A DNA stretch of 42,369 nt from Candidatus Pelethocola excrementipullorum (GCA_018714325.1 DVNN01000098.1:1-42369), one strand, 5' to 3'. Positions 9,518 to 19,190 are shown, counted from the first letter of the stretch. Translations and numbers: made by a program. Notes: generated by a model from the letters alone, not told the origin.

Positions 9518-10585
9518 ATGAATGAACTTAGCACCGTTTACACCTTATTGGATAAATTAGGGCTCCTTGATGAGTTCTATCATACCTATGGCCCCTACAT
9601 TCTGAAAGCGGCCCTTGCATTCGCATTGCTGAACTGCTTTTTCGGCTATAAGCTTCGGAAAGTTTGGAGTTGTATCTTCGGACTTCTGCTCGGCGTAGGT
9701 GCAGGACTGGCAGCCGCCGTCTATCTGAATCAGCCTGCTAATGTGGCATTGATAGCCGCCGCTGTGGGAGGAATTCTCTGTACTGCCCTTGCCTTTTTAC
9801 TTTATCGCATCGGCATGTTCTTTCTATGTATCGGAGTTGTTATCATGACCTTGTTCCAGCTGTTCCCCACACCAACCTTCAGCACAATCTGTGGCTTCGT
9901 TGTATTCGGAGTGGTGATGGGCTTCTTAGCGGTAATAAAAGAGCATAACGTGGTAATCTGCGTCACAGCTATCTGCGGCGGCATCGGATCCGCCAGACTG
10001 ATTATGCTCCTGACCTCCAACACCAACTCCATCTTGATGATTCTTCTGGCCGTGTTCCTCTCCGCACTGGGACTGTTCTTACAGTTCAAGCCATGGAAGG
10101 AAAAGGAATATTGGGAAAAAGAAGAAGAAAAAAACCAGAAAAAACGTGACAGCAGGAAAAGCGGACGATCCTCTCATAAGAGCAAGGCCAAAAAATCCAA
10201 ATCCAAAAGTTCATCCGGCAAAAAGAAATCTTCCTCCCGATCCTCAGGTTCCCGCAATGCATCCTCTAACAGGACTACTTACGAATCTGAGACAAGAGGT
10301 GGACGAAACACCCGTACATCCGATGGACAGCCTTACAACAGAAGGGCCGATTCCGCCCCGAATAATGACCCGCTGAAGAATAGCCGTCCGAGTAGTGGCA
10401 ATCCGAATAGTGCACGGCCAAATAATGCTCGGCCAAATAGTGCCCGGCCAAATAGCACACGACCGAATACCAACGAATCCAAAGGAAGCGCGGGAACTTC
10501 TGACCCTTATACAGTGGATTTGTCCGATATTCGCACGGAAATATCCAAAGAAATTCAGGATATCTATCAGGAAAATCATAAGTAG
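9518..10585 (+). CDS. Polytopic membrane protein (TM198/DUF4203-like) with a long basic low-complexity C-terminal tail
   Basis: ATG at 9518 after RBS aaaggaga; repeated Gly-rich TM helices followed by K/S/R-rich and N-S-A-R-P repeat tail. Confidence 0.75.
   Translation: MNELSTVYTLLDKLGLLDEFYHTYGPYILKAALAFALLNCFFGYKLRKVWSCIFGLLLGVGAGLAAAVYLNQPANVALIAAAVGGILCTALAFLLYRIGMFFLCIGVVIMTLFQLFPTPTFSTICGFVVFGVVMGFLAVIKEHNVVICVTAICGGIGSARLIMLLTSNTNSILMILLAVFLSALGLFLQFKPWKEKEYWEKEEEKNQKKRDSRKSGRSSHKSKAKKSKSKSSSGKKKSSSRSSGSRNASSNRTTYESETRGGRNTRTSDGQPYNRRADSAPNNDPLKNSRPSSGNPNSARPNNARPNSARPNSTRPNTNESKGSAGTSDPYTVDLSDIRTEISKEIQDIYQENHK
10401..10470 (+). repeat. Short in-frame 15-bp tandem repeat encoding N(S/N)(A/T)RP
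   Basis: Degenerate copies of CGGCCAAATAGTGCC in the tail of the 9518-10585 CDS. Confidence 0.7.
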
Positions 10586-10599
10586 CCTCGGGAAAATCC

Positions 10600-10648
10600 A
10601 AAAAGCATGTTTGACAGCCTCGAATCCAGGCTTTCAAACATGCTTTTT
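10600..10648. terminator. Rho-independent terminator
   Basis: AAAAAGCATGTTTGA (10600-10614) / TCAAACATGCTTTTT (10634-10648) with inner AGCCT/AGGCT pairing; T tract on the + side. Confidence 0.85.
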
Positions 10649-10677
10649 TCTTTTTACCAATTATAAAATCCACATCA

Positions 10678-11832
10678 TTATTTATATAAGTACTGTTGAT
10701 TTTCGTCCAAATCGATATTATTCTTATCAATCCACTGATATCCGGAGCTGATGTAACTGTCAACCGGAAGATGTGCGGCAAGACGGGCAGCAGCAACCAT
10801 TGATGCATATCCCATGCCATAGGGGTTCTGGCAGATCATCCCATATTCCCTTCCATCCTTTACCGCTTCCTGCTGAACCTCTCCAGAATCAAAACCAATC
10901 AGCTGGACTGTGGTGTTCTCAGCGGTTGTCAGTGCATCCAGAGTCTTTTTACTCATACTTTCATTGGTGCAGAAGTACCCGGATAAATCCGGATGAGCTT
11001 CTAATACTTCCGCTACAAGATCCTCTACTGTCTCCTCTTCATTTTCATAGGAAACCTCGACAACTGTTATATTGGGGTGATGATTCGTGATTTCTTCTGT
11101 GAATCCTGCGACACGATCGATACTGCTTTGGGCAGTCTTCTGATGTGACATAACGGCAATTTTGCCAGAATCTCCAATTGCCTCACTTAACTTTCTGGCC
11201 GCTTCTGCACCGGCGGTAAAATTATTGGTAGCACAGGCTACCGAAATTAAATCATTCTGCACACCAGAATCAATGATTACCACAGGTATTCCATTCTCTG
11301 CCGCTGTTTCCAGCTGTGCATCGCAAGACTGCATATCAATGGCAGACAGACATAAAATCGTCGGATTCTCCGCCAATACCGCATCGATGGTATTGATCTG
11401 GGCATCTACATCGGAATTATCCCCAGGTCCTTCAAATGTGATTCGGACCTTATCGTTTCCTTTATAACCCAGAGCCTCATTCAAGGACTTAACTGCCGCC
11501 TGGGCGCCTTTTTTTACATTCGTCCAATAGGTAGAATCCATACCTTTGGCCACAACCGCTATATAAGTACCAGGTTCCACCTGTATATCTTTCATTGTTG
11601 TATAGTCAGCTGTCAACTCCTGAGAATTAGACAGTGTAATCTCAATTTCTGCCTCTTTTGTCGGCGTTGGGGTAGGTGTGTTCGTCGCAGTAGGAACAGG
11701 GGTTGCCTCCACCGTCGGTTCCTCCTTCGATGATGTCGCTGCCTGAGCCTGAACATTATCTGCCCTTCCGCATCCTGAAAAAACGCTTGCCAGAAGAAGC
11801 AATGATAAACCTGTAATCCAAATTCGCTTCAT
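10678..11832 (-). CDS. Substrate-binding lipoprotein (periplasmic-binding-protein-like, sugar ABC type)
   Basis: Lipobox LLLASVFSGCG, Thr/Pro linker, fold motifs YIAVVAKGMDSTYWTNVKKGAQAA and GIPVVIIDSGV. Confidence 0.85.
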   Translation of the reverse strand: MKRIWITGLSLLLLASVFSGCGRADNVQAQAATSSKEEPTVEATPVPTATNTPTPTPTKEAEIEITLSNSQELTADYTTMKDIQVEPGTYIAVVAKGMDSTYWTNVKKGAQAAVKSLNEALGYKGNDKVRITFEGPGDNSDVDAQINTIDAVLAENPTILCLSAIDMQSCDAQLETAAENGIPVVIIDSGVQNDLISVACATNNFTAGAEAARKLSEAIGDSGKIAVMSHQKTAQSSIDRVAGFTEEITNHHPNITVVEVSYENEEETVEDLVAEVLEAHPDLSGYFCTNESMSKKTLDALTTAENTTVQLIGFDSGEVQQEAVKDGREYGMICQNPYGMGYASMVAAARLAAHLPVDSYISSGYQWIDKNNIDLDENQQYLYK

Positions 11833-12038
11833 CCATTTATACTCCTTTTCTAATCAGACACCACTTTAGATGTCTCCTTTTGCCAGCTATAACAAAGCTG
11901 CCACTCTTCTTTTTTTACCTACAGCAATATTATACACGAACAAAATAAATAGTCTATATATCTTTATATAGTTTTTTGTTATGTTTTTCTGAAGATTTTA
12001 TTAGTTTTTACTCAAAATTCACTCAAATATCTGTTTTG

Positions 12039-12755
12039 TTATATTTCATCAGCTATTTTATCAGATAACCCTTCCCCAAATATGGCAAACACCCGATTTT
12101 CCGGGACCGCCTGAAACCTCAATATCTTTCCTGTACGGGGATGGCGAAAGGACAGTCTATGCGCGCATAGAGCCAGATTCCCTCCATCCTTGTATTGAGG
12201 ATTGTATTTTCTATCTCCATATAATGGCATTCCGGCATGTGCCATCTGTACCCTGATCTGATGATGCCGCCCTGTTTTCAATATAATTCGAACCAGCGCT
12301 TTTCCATCCGTCTCACTTTGTTCCAATATCTGATACTCTAACTCGGCCAGCTTACCGCCAGGTGTTCCCTTTGTCGTCACTTTTGAAAAATTGCTCCTGC
12401 CATTTTTCAAGAGATAATCCACAAGTCTCCCCCTTGTTATAGTCTGGGCATGATCTACCACTGCCAGATACTCTTTGTGAATCTCATTTTTCTGCATCTG
12501 AGCATTCAATATCTTTGCAGCGCCAGGATTCTTAGCAAAAACAATAACACCTTCCACTGGCTGATCCAGACGATGAATTACTGCCAAATAGGGTATTCTT
12601 CTTCCAACCTTTCCCTTACCGGCCAAATAGTTCAACAGCAGATGTTCCATATCCATCTGACCAACTCCGGCATGTTGAACCGCCATCCCTGCTTTTTTCC
12701 TCACCACCAGAATATCATCATCTTCCATTAATATATCTTCTACATTAAAGTCCAT
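12039..12755 (-). CDS. RluA-family pseudouridine synthase
   Basis: Catalytic motif HRLDQPVEGVIVFAKN; GRHHQIRVQMAHAGMPLYGDRKY. Likely start is the Met at 12755 (RBS gggagag), not the ORF-track start at 12917. Confidence 0.85.
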   Translation of the reverse strand: MDFNVEDILMEDDDILVVRKKAGMAVQHAGVGQMDMEHLLLNYLAGKGKVGRRIPYLAVIHRLDQPVEGVIVFAKNPGAAKILNAQMQKNEIHKEYLAVVDHAQTITRGRLVDYLLKNGRSNFSKVTTKGTPGGKLAELEYQILEQSETDGKALVRIILKTGRHHQIRVQMAHAGMPLYGDRKYNPQYKDGGNLALCAHRLSFRHPRTGKILRFQAVPENRVFAIFGEGLSDKIADEI

Positions 12756-13054
12756 CTTCTCTCCCGGCACTCTCCACATCAGTTCTGTATAGGTTTTCAC
12801 CTCTTCACAAAGTATGAAGCAATTCTTCTTCTTTGTCAACTCCAAGAAAATTCCAGATGCATTGACAATCATATGCGTCCTGCTTTTAAAAGATGACAAC
12901 ACAACGACAGCCGCCATATCACATTTGATTGATACGACGGCTGTCTAATGGTTTTCTTTATTCAATTTTTTATTCTCTACTTTCTCTTATTCCTTTTCTA
13001 TTAGTACCTTATTTTATTTACCTTTCGTAAATATGAATACTATCCTTTCTATAT

Positions 13055-13814
13055 AATTCCCTGCTTCATAAGTTCCTACTCTTAACTCTGTTTTTTATTA
13101 CTATATCTTTGGTTCAATTACAAATAATGAACTAATAATTATGGTAAATCTTTATATCGGGGGACAATACACCCCACACAAATGAAATCCTAGTTACTAT
13201 CTTATATTGTAATCTCTATACGATATTTCATAAAAATCAGAACTTAAAAGTTTATCTTACTTAGAAACGTTACGTCTATCTATATTGATATATAAGAGTT
13301 TCCATATAATAACCACGTTTCTATTATATTTCCAGATGTACCATCCATATTTCCTCTCAATATAGATACTACTCACCGAATAAAAGCGTCCAACCAAATG
13401 ATTTTAGTCTTTAATCCCTATCTATACTTTTGATTCCAATGGTTATACATCTCTTTTGAAATTATTTCTTCACATAATCTCAAAAGTCTCTTCATATCGT
13501 GGTATGTATTCAATACAAGTGTCAGCTTTAGCTACCCTTCATCCTATATGTTCACCTCTTTTGTGAATCTCTTGCTATACTTAGCTGATAAAAGGTCTTT
13601 CTTGCGGGGAACTGCTAGACAATACCACCCTCGTATTGATAATGATTACCTGTCTTTCCCAATGGAAGCACCTCCTTTTCTTCCTCTCCTGCAATTTTTT
13701 ATGAGGATACTTTCTTCGCCTTCCCTTTACTACTAAGGCTTTCTCGTCACCTTATCAAATAGTTACTACCAAAAAATTTGGAAGGGGTGCAGGAATTTCT
13801 TTGTCCTTGTTGTT
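13055..13814 (-). ncRNA. Candidate large structured non-coding RNA (or exceptionally long structured 5' leader of the rluA-like gene)
   Basis: Canonical promoter immediately upstream. No long ORF on the minus strand. Many helices (all minus strand): CTTTTGAGATTAT(13486-13474)/ATAATTTCAAAAG(13465-13453); CAATAC(13638-13633)/GTATTG(13625-13620); TATCTATATTGA(13368-13357)/TCAATATAGATA(13288-13277) interleaved with TAGAAACGT(13323-13315)/ACGTTTCTA(13270-13262); ATATCG(13226-13221)/CGATAT(13159-13154); possible long-range AATTCC-TGC(13797-13789)/GCAGGGAATT(13064-13055). The 3' end is uncertain. Confidence 0.6.
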
Positions 13815-13820
13815 AACTGT

Positions 13821-13849
13821 ATAATATCAAACTATCTTCATTTTGTCAA
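13821..13849 (-). promoter_or_regulatory. Strong sigma-A-type promoter driving the candidate ncRNA
   Basis: Minus strand TTGACA (13849-13844) - 17 nt - TATTAT (13826-13821). Confidence 0.75.
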
Positions 13850-13896
13850 TCCTTTTATCTTTATTTTATAAATTATTTATTTATGCATTGTATTTC

Positions 13897-13912
13897 ATCA
13901 GAATATTCTGAT
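13897..13912. promoter_or_regulatory. Perfect 16-bp palindrome upstream of the ncRNA promoter
   Basis: ATCAGAATATTCTGAT; half-site-containing direct repeat ATTCTGATAATT at 13905-13916 and 13986-13997. Confidence 0.4.
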
Positions 13913-14001
13913 AATTCGCCCTTCATTAAGCAAGGTTTGTTGCCGTATTATCAGTATGCTTTTCTGCCTGCATCTCTTAAAGGTCATTCTGATAATTAAA
14001 A

Positions 14002-14054
14002 ATGGGGGCCAGCCAATCGAAAACATTTCCATGTAATCATAAGCCGGCCCCCAT
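14002..14054 (-). terminator. Terminator of the aconitase-family gene
   Basis: ATGGGGGCC(agc) / (gcc)GGCCCCCAT with a T-rich tail on the minus strand. Confidence 0.7.
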
Positions 14055-14083
14055 AAAGTTATACTTTTCAGGGTATATTTTAA

Positions 14084-16369
14084 TTAACTTCTATAGTAGT
14101 TGATCAGACAGCCTTTCAGAATAATCTCCCTTTCATCATCTGTCAAATCACCCAGTGATAATTCAAATTTGGTCAGTGTATCCGATACCTTATAAGCGGT
14201 GATAACCTCTGCCTTTTCCTCCACCGCTTTACGGATTCCAGGAACAAAGAGGTAATCTCCGTTCTTGAACGGCAAGTCACCAGAAGGAATCAGGAATGGC
14301 AACATTCCCCAGTTGATCAGATTTGAACGATAACGCTTGGTAGCATATTCATTGGCAATATTCGCCCATCCTCCCAGAACTTTCTGGCAAGATGCAGCCT
14401 GCTCACGGGCAGATCCGTCACCTGGCTTAACGGCGAAGATTGTGGATCCCACACCCACATTCGTCTTGTCAATCTCTGGATAAGATTCACGAATGACATC
14501 AAGCACCGACTTCAGTTCTGGCAATGCTTCCTCCGGGCTTTTTCCTGCTTCAATCGCTTTCTCAGCCCTCTGGACTTCTTTCGCGCGACCCACATAATCT
14601 GGATCTTTTCTGGAAAGAGTGAACTCAGCCAGTCCAAGCGGATTGGAGCGGAAGGATGAGGTTTCCCCAGATGGTATCAGCTCATCTGTGGTGGTAACCG
14701 GATCATGGATCTCTGATACAACTTTTAAAATCATGTTCTCTGTCAATCCTGGCATATCTGGCCAGTCCTTTATATTCGGACCAAACTGAATCTCCACAGA
14801 AGGATCAGCCTCTCCCTTGCTGTCAAACACGCGGTTCGCATAGATATTTCGGTCAAAATGGTACACCGGATGCGTATATTCTCCAGCGAATTCCGTGGCT
14901 GCGGTTAAATATCCCTTATTGGCGGCCGTTGCAGCGATAGAACGGGCATCCATCAATGCCACAGAAGATATCTGTCCATCCTGTATCTTGGAGCCTTCAC
15001 GATTCGGGAAGTTTCTCGTGGAATGACGGATACTAAATCCATTGTTCGACGGAGTATCCCCTGCGCCGAAGCAAGGTCCGCAGAATGCAGTCTTTACAAC
15101 CGCCCCTGTTTCCAGAAGCGTTGCCAGTGTTCCATTCTTAGCCAGCTCCATATAAATCGGGGTACTGGCCGGATACACACTAAGTGTAAATGCATCAGAA
15201 CCGGTGCTGTGTCCTTTCAGGATATCTGCAGCATCGCAGATATTCTCGAATCCGCCGCCAGCACATCCTGCGATGATTCCCTGGTCTACATACAGTTTAC
15301 CATTATGCACTTTGTCTTTTAATGAGAATGCAACTTTTCCATCCAGGCTCACCTGAGCCTTCTTCTCAACATCATCCAGAATATCCATCAAGTTTGCATT
15401 CAACTCCTCGATGGTATATGTATTGCTTGGATGAAATGGCATGGCAATCATCGGTTTCACCTTATCGAGCTCAACAACAATCATACCATCGTAGTAGGCA
15501 ATCTCTCCAGGATTTAGTTCTTTATAATCCTCAGTTCTGCCGTGGATATCATAATATTCCTTAATTTTATCATCTGTTTTCCAGATAGAAGACAAGCAGG
15601 TGGTCTCAGTGGTCATTACATCCACACCGATCCGATAGTCGGCACTTAAGTTAGCAACGCCCGGACCTACAAATTCCATAACCTTGTTCTTAACATAACC
15701 ATTCTCAAAGACTGCACCAATAATAGCCAGTGCAATATCCTGAGGCCCCACACCTGGCTGGGGACTTCCTGTCAGGTAAACACCCACAACGCCCGGCATA
15801 GAGATGTCATAGGTCTTGCACAACAGCTGTTTTACCAGCTCCGGTCCACCTTCTCCCATCGCCATGGTGCCGAGAGCACCATAGCGTGTATGGGAATCAG
15901 AGCCCAGAATCATCTTTCCACCCCCAGAAAGCATTTCACGGGCAAACTGATGGATGACCGCCTGATGAGGCGGAACATAGACTCCGCCATATTTCTTGGC
16001 ACAAGTCAGACCAAACATGTGGTCATCTTCATTGATCGTTCCCCCCACAGCGCAGAGGGAATTATGACAGTTCGTCAGCACGTATGGAACTGGAAACTTT
16101 TCCAGTCCGGACGCACGTGCAGTCTGAATAATTCCTACAAATGTGATATCATGAGAAGTCAATTTATCGAACTTAATCCGCAGATTCTGCATATTATCAG
16201 AGGTGTTATGGTCATTCAGAATTCCATAGGCAATAGTATTTCTGGATGCCTCTTCCCTGGACGGGCTAACGCCGGCCGCAGATCTAAGCTTAGCCTGTGC
16301 TTCCTGATCATCGGGGATTAATTGCTCGCCTCGCACCAGATAAGCTCCGGTATCCATCAATTGAATCAT
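14084..16369 (-). CDS. Aconitase-family hydratase (single-chain, YbhJ-like)
   Basis: [20 protein letters not shown]; Fe-S cysteine motif [20 protein letters not shown]; swivel-domain region. Confidence 0.85.
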   Translation of the reverse strand: MIQLMDTGAYLVRGEQLIPDDQEAQAKLRSAAGVSPSREEASRNTIAYGILNDHNTSDNMQNLRIKFDKLTSHDITFVGIIQTARASGLEKFPVPYVLTNCHNSLCAVGGTINEDDHMFGLTCAKKYGGVYVPPHQAVIHQFAREMLSGGGKMILGSDSHTRYGALGTMAMGEGGPELVKQLLCKTYDISMPGVVGVYLTGSPQPGVGPQDIALAIIGAVFENGYVKNKVMEFVGPGVANLSADYRIGVDVMTTETTCLSSIWKTDDKIKEYYDIHGRTEDYKELNPGEIAYYDGMIVVELDKVKPMIAMPFHPSNTYTIEELNANLMDILDDVEKKAQVSLDGKVAFSLKDKVHNGKLYVDQGIIAGCAGGGFENICDAADILKGHSTGSDAFTLSVYPASTPIYMELAKNGTLATLLETGAVVKTAFCGPCFGAGDTPSNNGFSIRHSTRNFPNREGSKIQDGQISSVALMDARSIAATAANKGYLTAATEFAGEYTHPVYHFDRNIYANRVFDSKGEADPSVEIQFGPNIKDWPDMPGLTENMILKVVSEIHDPVTTTDELIPSGETSSFRSNPLGLAEFTLSRKDPDYVGRAKEVQRAEKAIEAGKSPEEALPELKSVLDVIRESYPEIDKTNVGVGSTIFAVKPGDGSAREQAASCQKVLGGWANIANEYATKRYRSNLINWGMLPFLIPSGDLPFKNGDYLFVPGIRKAVEEKAEVITAYKVSDTLTKFELSLGDLTDDEREIILKGCLINYYRS

Positions 16370-16393
16370 AATAATCTCCTCCTGTATTTTGAA

Positions 16394-17488
16394 CTAATCA
16401 TTGGCTTTCATATATTTCATATAACTTACAACCATCATAGCTATTTTAAAGGTCAGAGCGTCATCAAAGACACGGATATCCAGTCCTGTGCTCTTCTCCA
16501 GTTTTTCCAGACGATATACCAGAGTATTACGATGAACATACAGCTGACGGGATGTCTCAGACACATTCAGATTGTTCTCAAAGAACTTATTGATTGTGGT
16601 TAATGTCTCCTCATCAAAAGTATCCGGCAGATTTTCTCCGAACACCTCTGTCATAAACATTTCGCAAAGAGGAATCGGGAGCTGATAGATCAGACGACCA
16701 ATACCCAAACGACTATAAGGTACAATATTCTTTTCTGCGTAGAATATCTTTCCAACCTCCAGTGCCATCTTAGCTTCTTTATAAGAACGTGATACACTCT
16801 TGATTTCCATCACTGGATTACCAAAGGATACACGAACCTGTGACATGGCCTCCGCATTTAGCATATCCACCAACATCCGTGCTGTCTGGCTCATATCCTC
16901 GTCATCATCTGTCGCCTTCAATTCCTTAACGATGATGATGCTATGCTCGTCCACTGCTGTGATAAAATCTTTTGGTCGTGAAGCAAACAGGCTCTTAACC
17001 GTCTCCATGGCACTGGTATCTTTCTCATTCTTTGTCTCCACCATATAGACCACCCTGCGGGCTTCTGTATCAATTCTCAGTTTTTTTGCACGGTTATAGA
17101 CATCCACAAGAAGCAGATTGTCCAGCAAAAGATTCTGGATAAAATTATTTTTGTCCAGGCGCTCTTTGTACGCAATAATCAGGTTCTGGATTTGGCACAC
17201 GGCCACCTTTCCAATCATATATGCATCATCGCTGCTTCCTTTGGCTACCAACACATATTCCACATTCTGATTATCATTGACTTTAAAAAAATGATAATCC
17301 TGAATTACCTGGCTGTCTGCTGCCGAATTCACAAAAGAATTGATACTGTCTGGATTTACTTCGATATCCGGAAATGTAGTAACAATTGTACTCCCATCCG
17401 TATTCAACACACACAGATCAATTCTTGTAATATTTCTTAACTCATCTAAAGTTTTCTGTAATACTTGACTCGTAACCAAACCAGTCAC
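16394..17488 (-). CDS. PucR/CdaR-like transcriptional regulator
   Basis: C-terminal HTH: FFENNLNVSETSRQLYVHRNTLVYRLEKLEKSTGLDIR; N-terminal ligand-sensing region. Confidence 0.85.
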   Translation of the reverse strand: MTGLVTSQVLQKTLDELRNITRIDLCVLNTDGSTIVTTFPDIEVNPDSINSFVNSAADSQVIQDYHFFKVNDNQNVEYVLVAKGSSDDAYMIGKVAVCQIQNLIIAYKERLDKNNFIQNLLLDNLLLVDVYNRAKKLRIDTEARRVVYMVETKNEKDTSAMETVKSLFASRPKDFITAVDEHSIIIVKELKATDDDEDMSQTARMLVDMLNAEAMSQVRVSFGNPVMEIKSVSRSYKEAKMALEVGKIFYAEKNIVPYSRLGIGRLIYQLPIPLCEMFMTEVFGENLPDTFDEETLTTINKFFENNLNVSETSRQLYVHRNTLVYRLEKLEKSTGLDIRVFDDALTFKIAMMVVSYMKYMKAND

Positions 17489-17683
17489 TTCCTTTCCCTG
17501 CCATACTGGGGCATATTTCTATTTTGCTCAATTTAGAGAACAAAATTTGTAGTTTTTTAAATAACTAACATAAATATACCGTATTTATTTAAAATAAGCA
17601 ATCAATTTCATGTAAAAAACCTGCTAATACCACTAAGAAAGAGTTTCGCTTGGGAAACTCTCGCGCTGACGTGCTGTAATAAA

Positions 17684-17713
17684 AAGGCTGTCGCAACGAA
17701 TTGCGACAGCCTT
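17684..17713 (-). terminator. Terminator of the ABC ATPase gene
   Basis: AAGGCTGTCGCAA/TTGCGACAGCCTT, 13-bp stem, T tract on the minus strand. Confidence 0.85.
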
Positions 17714-17731
17714 AAAACGTTCCTTATTCTA

Positions 17732-18844
17732 TTAGTTAGTAATAGTAAGTTCTGTCTCTTTGTCGAACAGGTGAACCTTTTCCATATCCAAAGCGAATTT
17801 AACTAAATCGCCGGTTCTAGCTGTAGTACGAGGATCAACACGTGCTGTCATTGGGAATCCTTCCAGATCAAAGTACAGATAAACCTCTGCACCTAACAGC
17901 TCGTATACGTTGATTTTCGCTTCGATAACGCTGTCTTTGGATGTCTCGATCATCATCTGAGAATCGCTAACGTTTTCCGGACGAATACCCATAACTACTG
18001 TCTTACCATCATATCCGCCATCGATTACAGCCTTAGCTTTGGATGCAGGCAGTTTCAGTGAATATTTACCAACTGTTAAGCTTACATCGCTGCCATTAAC
18101 TTTAACCTGAGCATCCATAAGGTTCATCTGAGGAGAACCGATGAATCCAGCAACGAATAAATTACCCGGTGCATTGTAAAGATTCTGAGGAGTATCAACC
18201 TGCATTACAACGCCATCCTTCATAACAACGATTCTGGTACCAAGTGTCATAGCCTCGGTCTGGTCATGTGTTACGTAGATAATTGTTGCATTCAGTCTCT
18301 CATGCAGTTTGGAAATCTCGGTACGCATCTGTACACGAAGTTTCGCATCCAGGTTTGACAGCGGCTCATCCATAAGGAATACTTTAGGATCACGTACAAT
18401 TGCACGTCCCATAGCAACACGCTGTCTCTGACCACCGGAAAGAGCTTTCGGTTTACGGTCTAACAATTTTTCCAGATCCAGAATCTTAGCTGCTTCACGA
18501 ACCTGTTTGTCTATCTGATCTTTCGGTACTTTTCTCAGTTTCAGACCGAAAGCCATGTTATCAAATACGGTCATATGAGGATACAGAGCATAGTTCTGGA
18601 ATACCATAGCAATATCTCTGTCCTTCGGCTCTACATCATTCATAACTTTATCGCCAATTTTCAAAGTACCATCTGAAATCTCTTCCAGACCTGCAATCAT
18701 ACGAAGTGTAGTGGATTTACCACATCCTGAAGGTCCTACAAAGATGATAAATTCTCTATCCTCGATTTCAAGATTAAAATCTTTAACTGCTTCAAATCCG
18801 TTAGGATATTTCTTATAAATGTGCTGTAATGATAAGCTTGCCAT
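17732..18844 (-). CDS. ugpC: Carbohydrate ABC transporter ATP-binding protein (UgpC/MsmK/MalK type)
   Basis: Walker A GPSGCGKSTT, signature LSGGQRQRVAMGRAIVRDPKVFLMDEPLSNLDAKLR, C-terminal TOBE/OB region. Confidence 0.92.
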   Translation of the reverse strand: MASLSLQHIYKKYPNGFEAVKDFNLEIEDREFIIFVGPSGCGKSTTLRMIAGLEEISDGTLKIGDKVMNDVEPKDRDIAMVFQNYALYPHMTVFDNMAFGLKLRKVPKDQIDKQVREAAKILDLEKLLDRKPKALSGGQRQRVAMGRAIVRDPKVFLMDEPLSNLDAKLRVQMRTEISKLHERLNATIIYVTHDQTEAMTLGTRIVVMKDGVVMQVDTPQNLYNAPGNLFVAGFIGSPQMNLMDAQVKVNGSDVSLTVGKYSLKLPASKAKAVIDGGYDGKTVVMGIRPENVSDSQMMIETSKDSVIEAKINVYELLGAEVYLYFDLEGFPMTARVDPRTTARTGDLVKFALDMEKVHLFDKETELTITN

Positions 18845-19190
18845 TTTCCATGTCCTCCTAAAATTATCGCAGGGCTTTTGCCGCCCTCTCTTTGACTTCT
18901 GGTATAAGTATACATAAACGCCTTTGATTACACCATGCCATAATTACACAAATTTTGCGGAAACCCTTTGTCAAATCTGATTATACTGCAATCCTTCCAG
19001 GATACCTTCCGACAGATTGACCAAACAAATTTAATTTTGATATACAGATTGACGAATCCTAATTTTATGCTTTATTCATTTGATTTTTAACCAATTATTC
19101 GTTATACTTTTTAATATGGTTATTAACTGTTTCCTTATAGGAAATAACCCAATCATCCGAATTATTATAGAGAAAAGAGGCAAAAAAACT

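Noticed and set aside
10401-10470. Short tandem repeats considered as CRISPR-like
   Set aside because: Repeats are 15 bp, contiguous, in-frame and encode NSARP in a disordered protein tail; no spacers or cas genes.
13620-13640. T-box-like GGGTGGTA motif on the minus strand in the candidate RNA
   Set aside because: It sits in a local CAATAC/GTATTG hairpin; there is no T-box Stem I, no full GGGTGGNACCGCG bulge and no aminoacyl-tRNA or amino-acid gene downstream.
13548-13736. 62-aa + strand ORF MFTSFVNLLLYLADKRSF...
   Set aside because: Short, lies within the structured minus-strand region, no RBS or domain evidence.
13055-13814. Group I intron-like words (AAATTGCAGGAG, AATTCCTGCA, AAGATATAGTA) in the ncRNA region
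   Set aside because: The P/Q-like words are in the wrong order, and no split gene or exon junction is visible; likely coincidence, though a covariance-model search should confirm.
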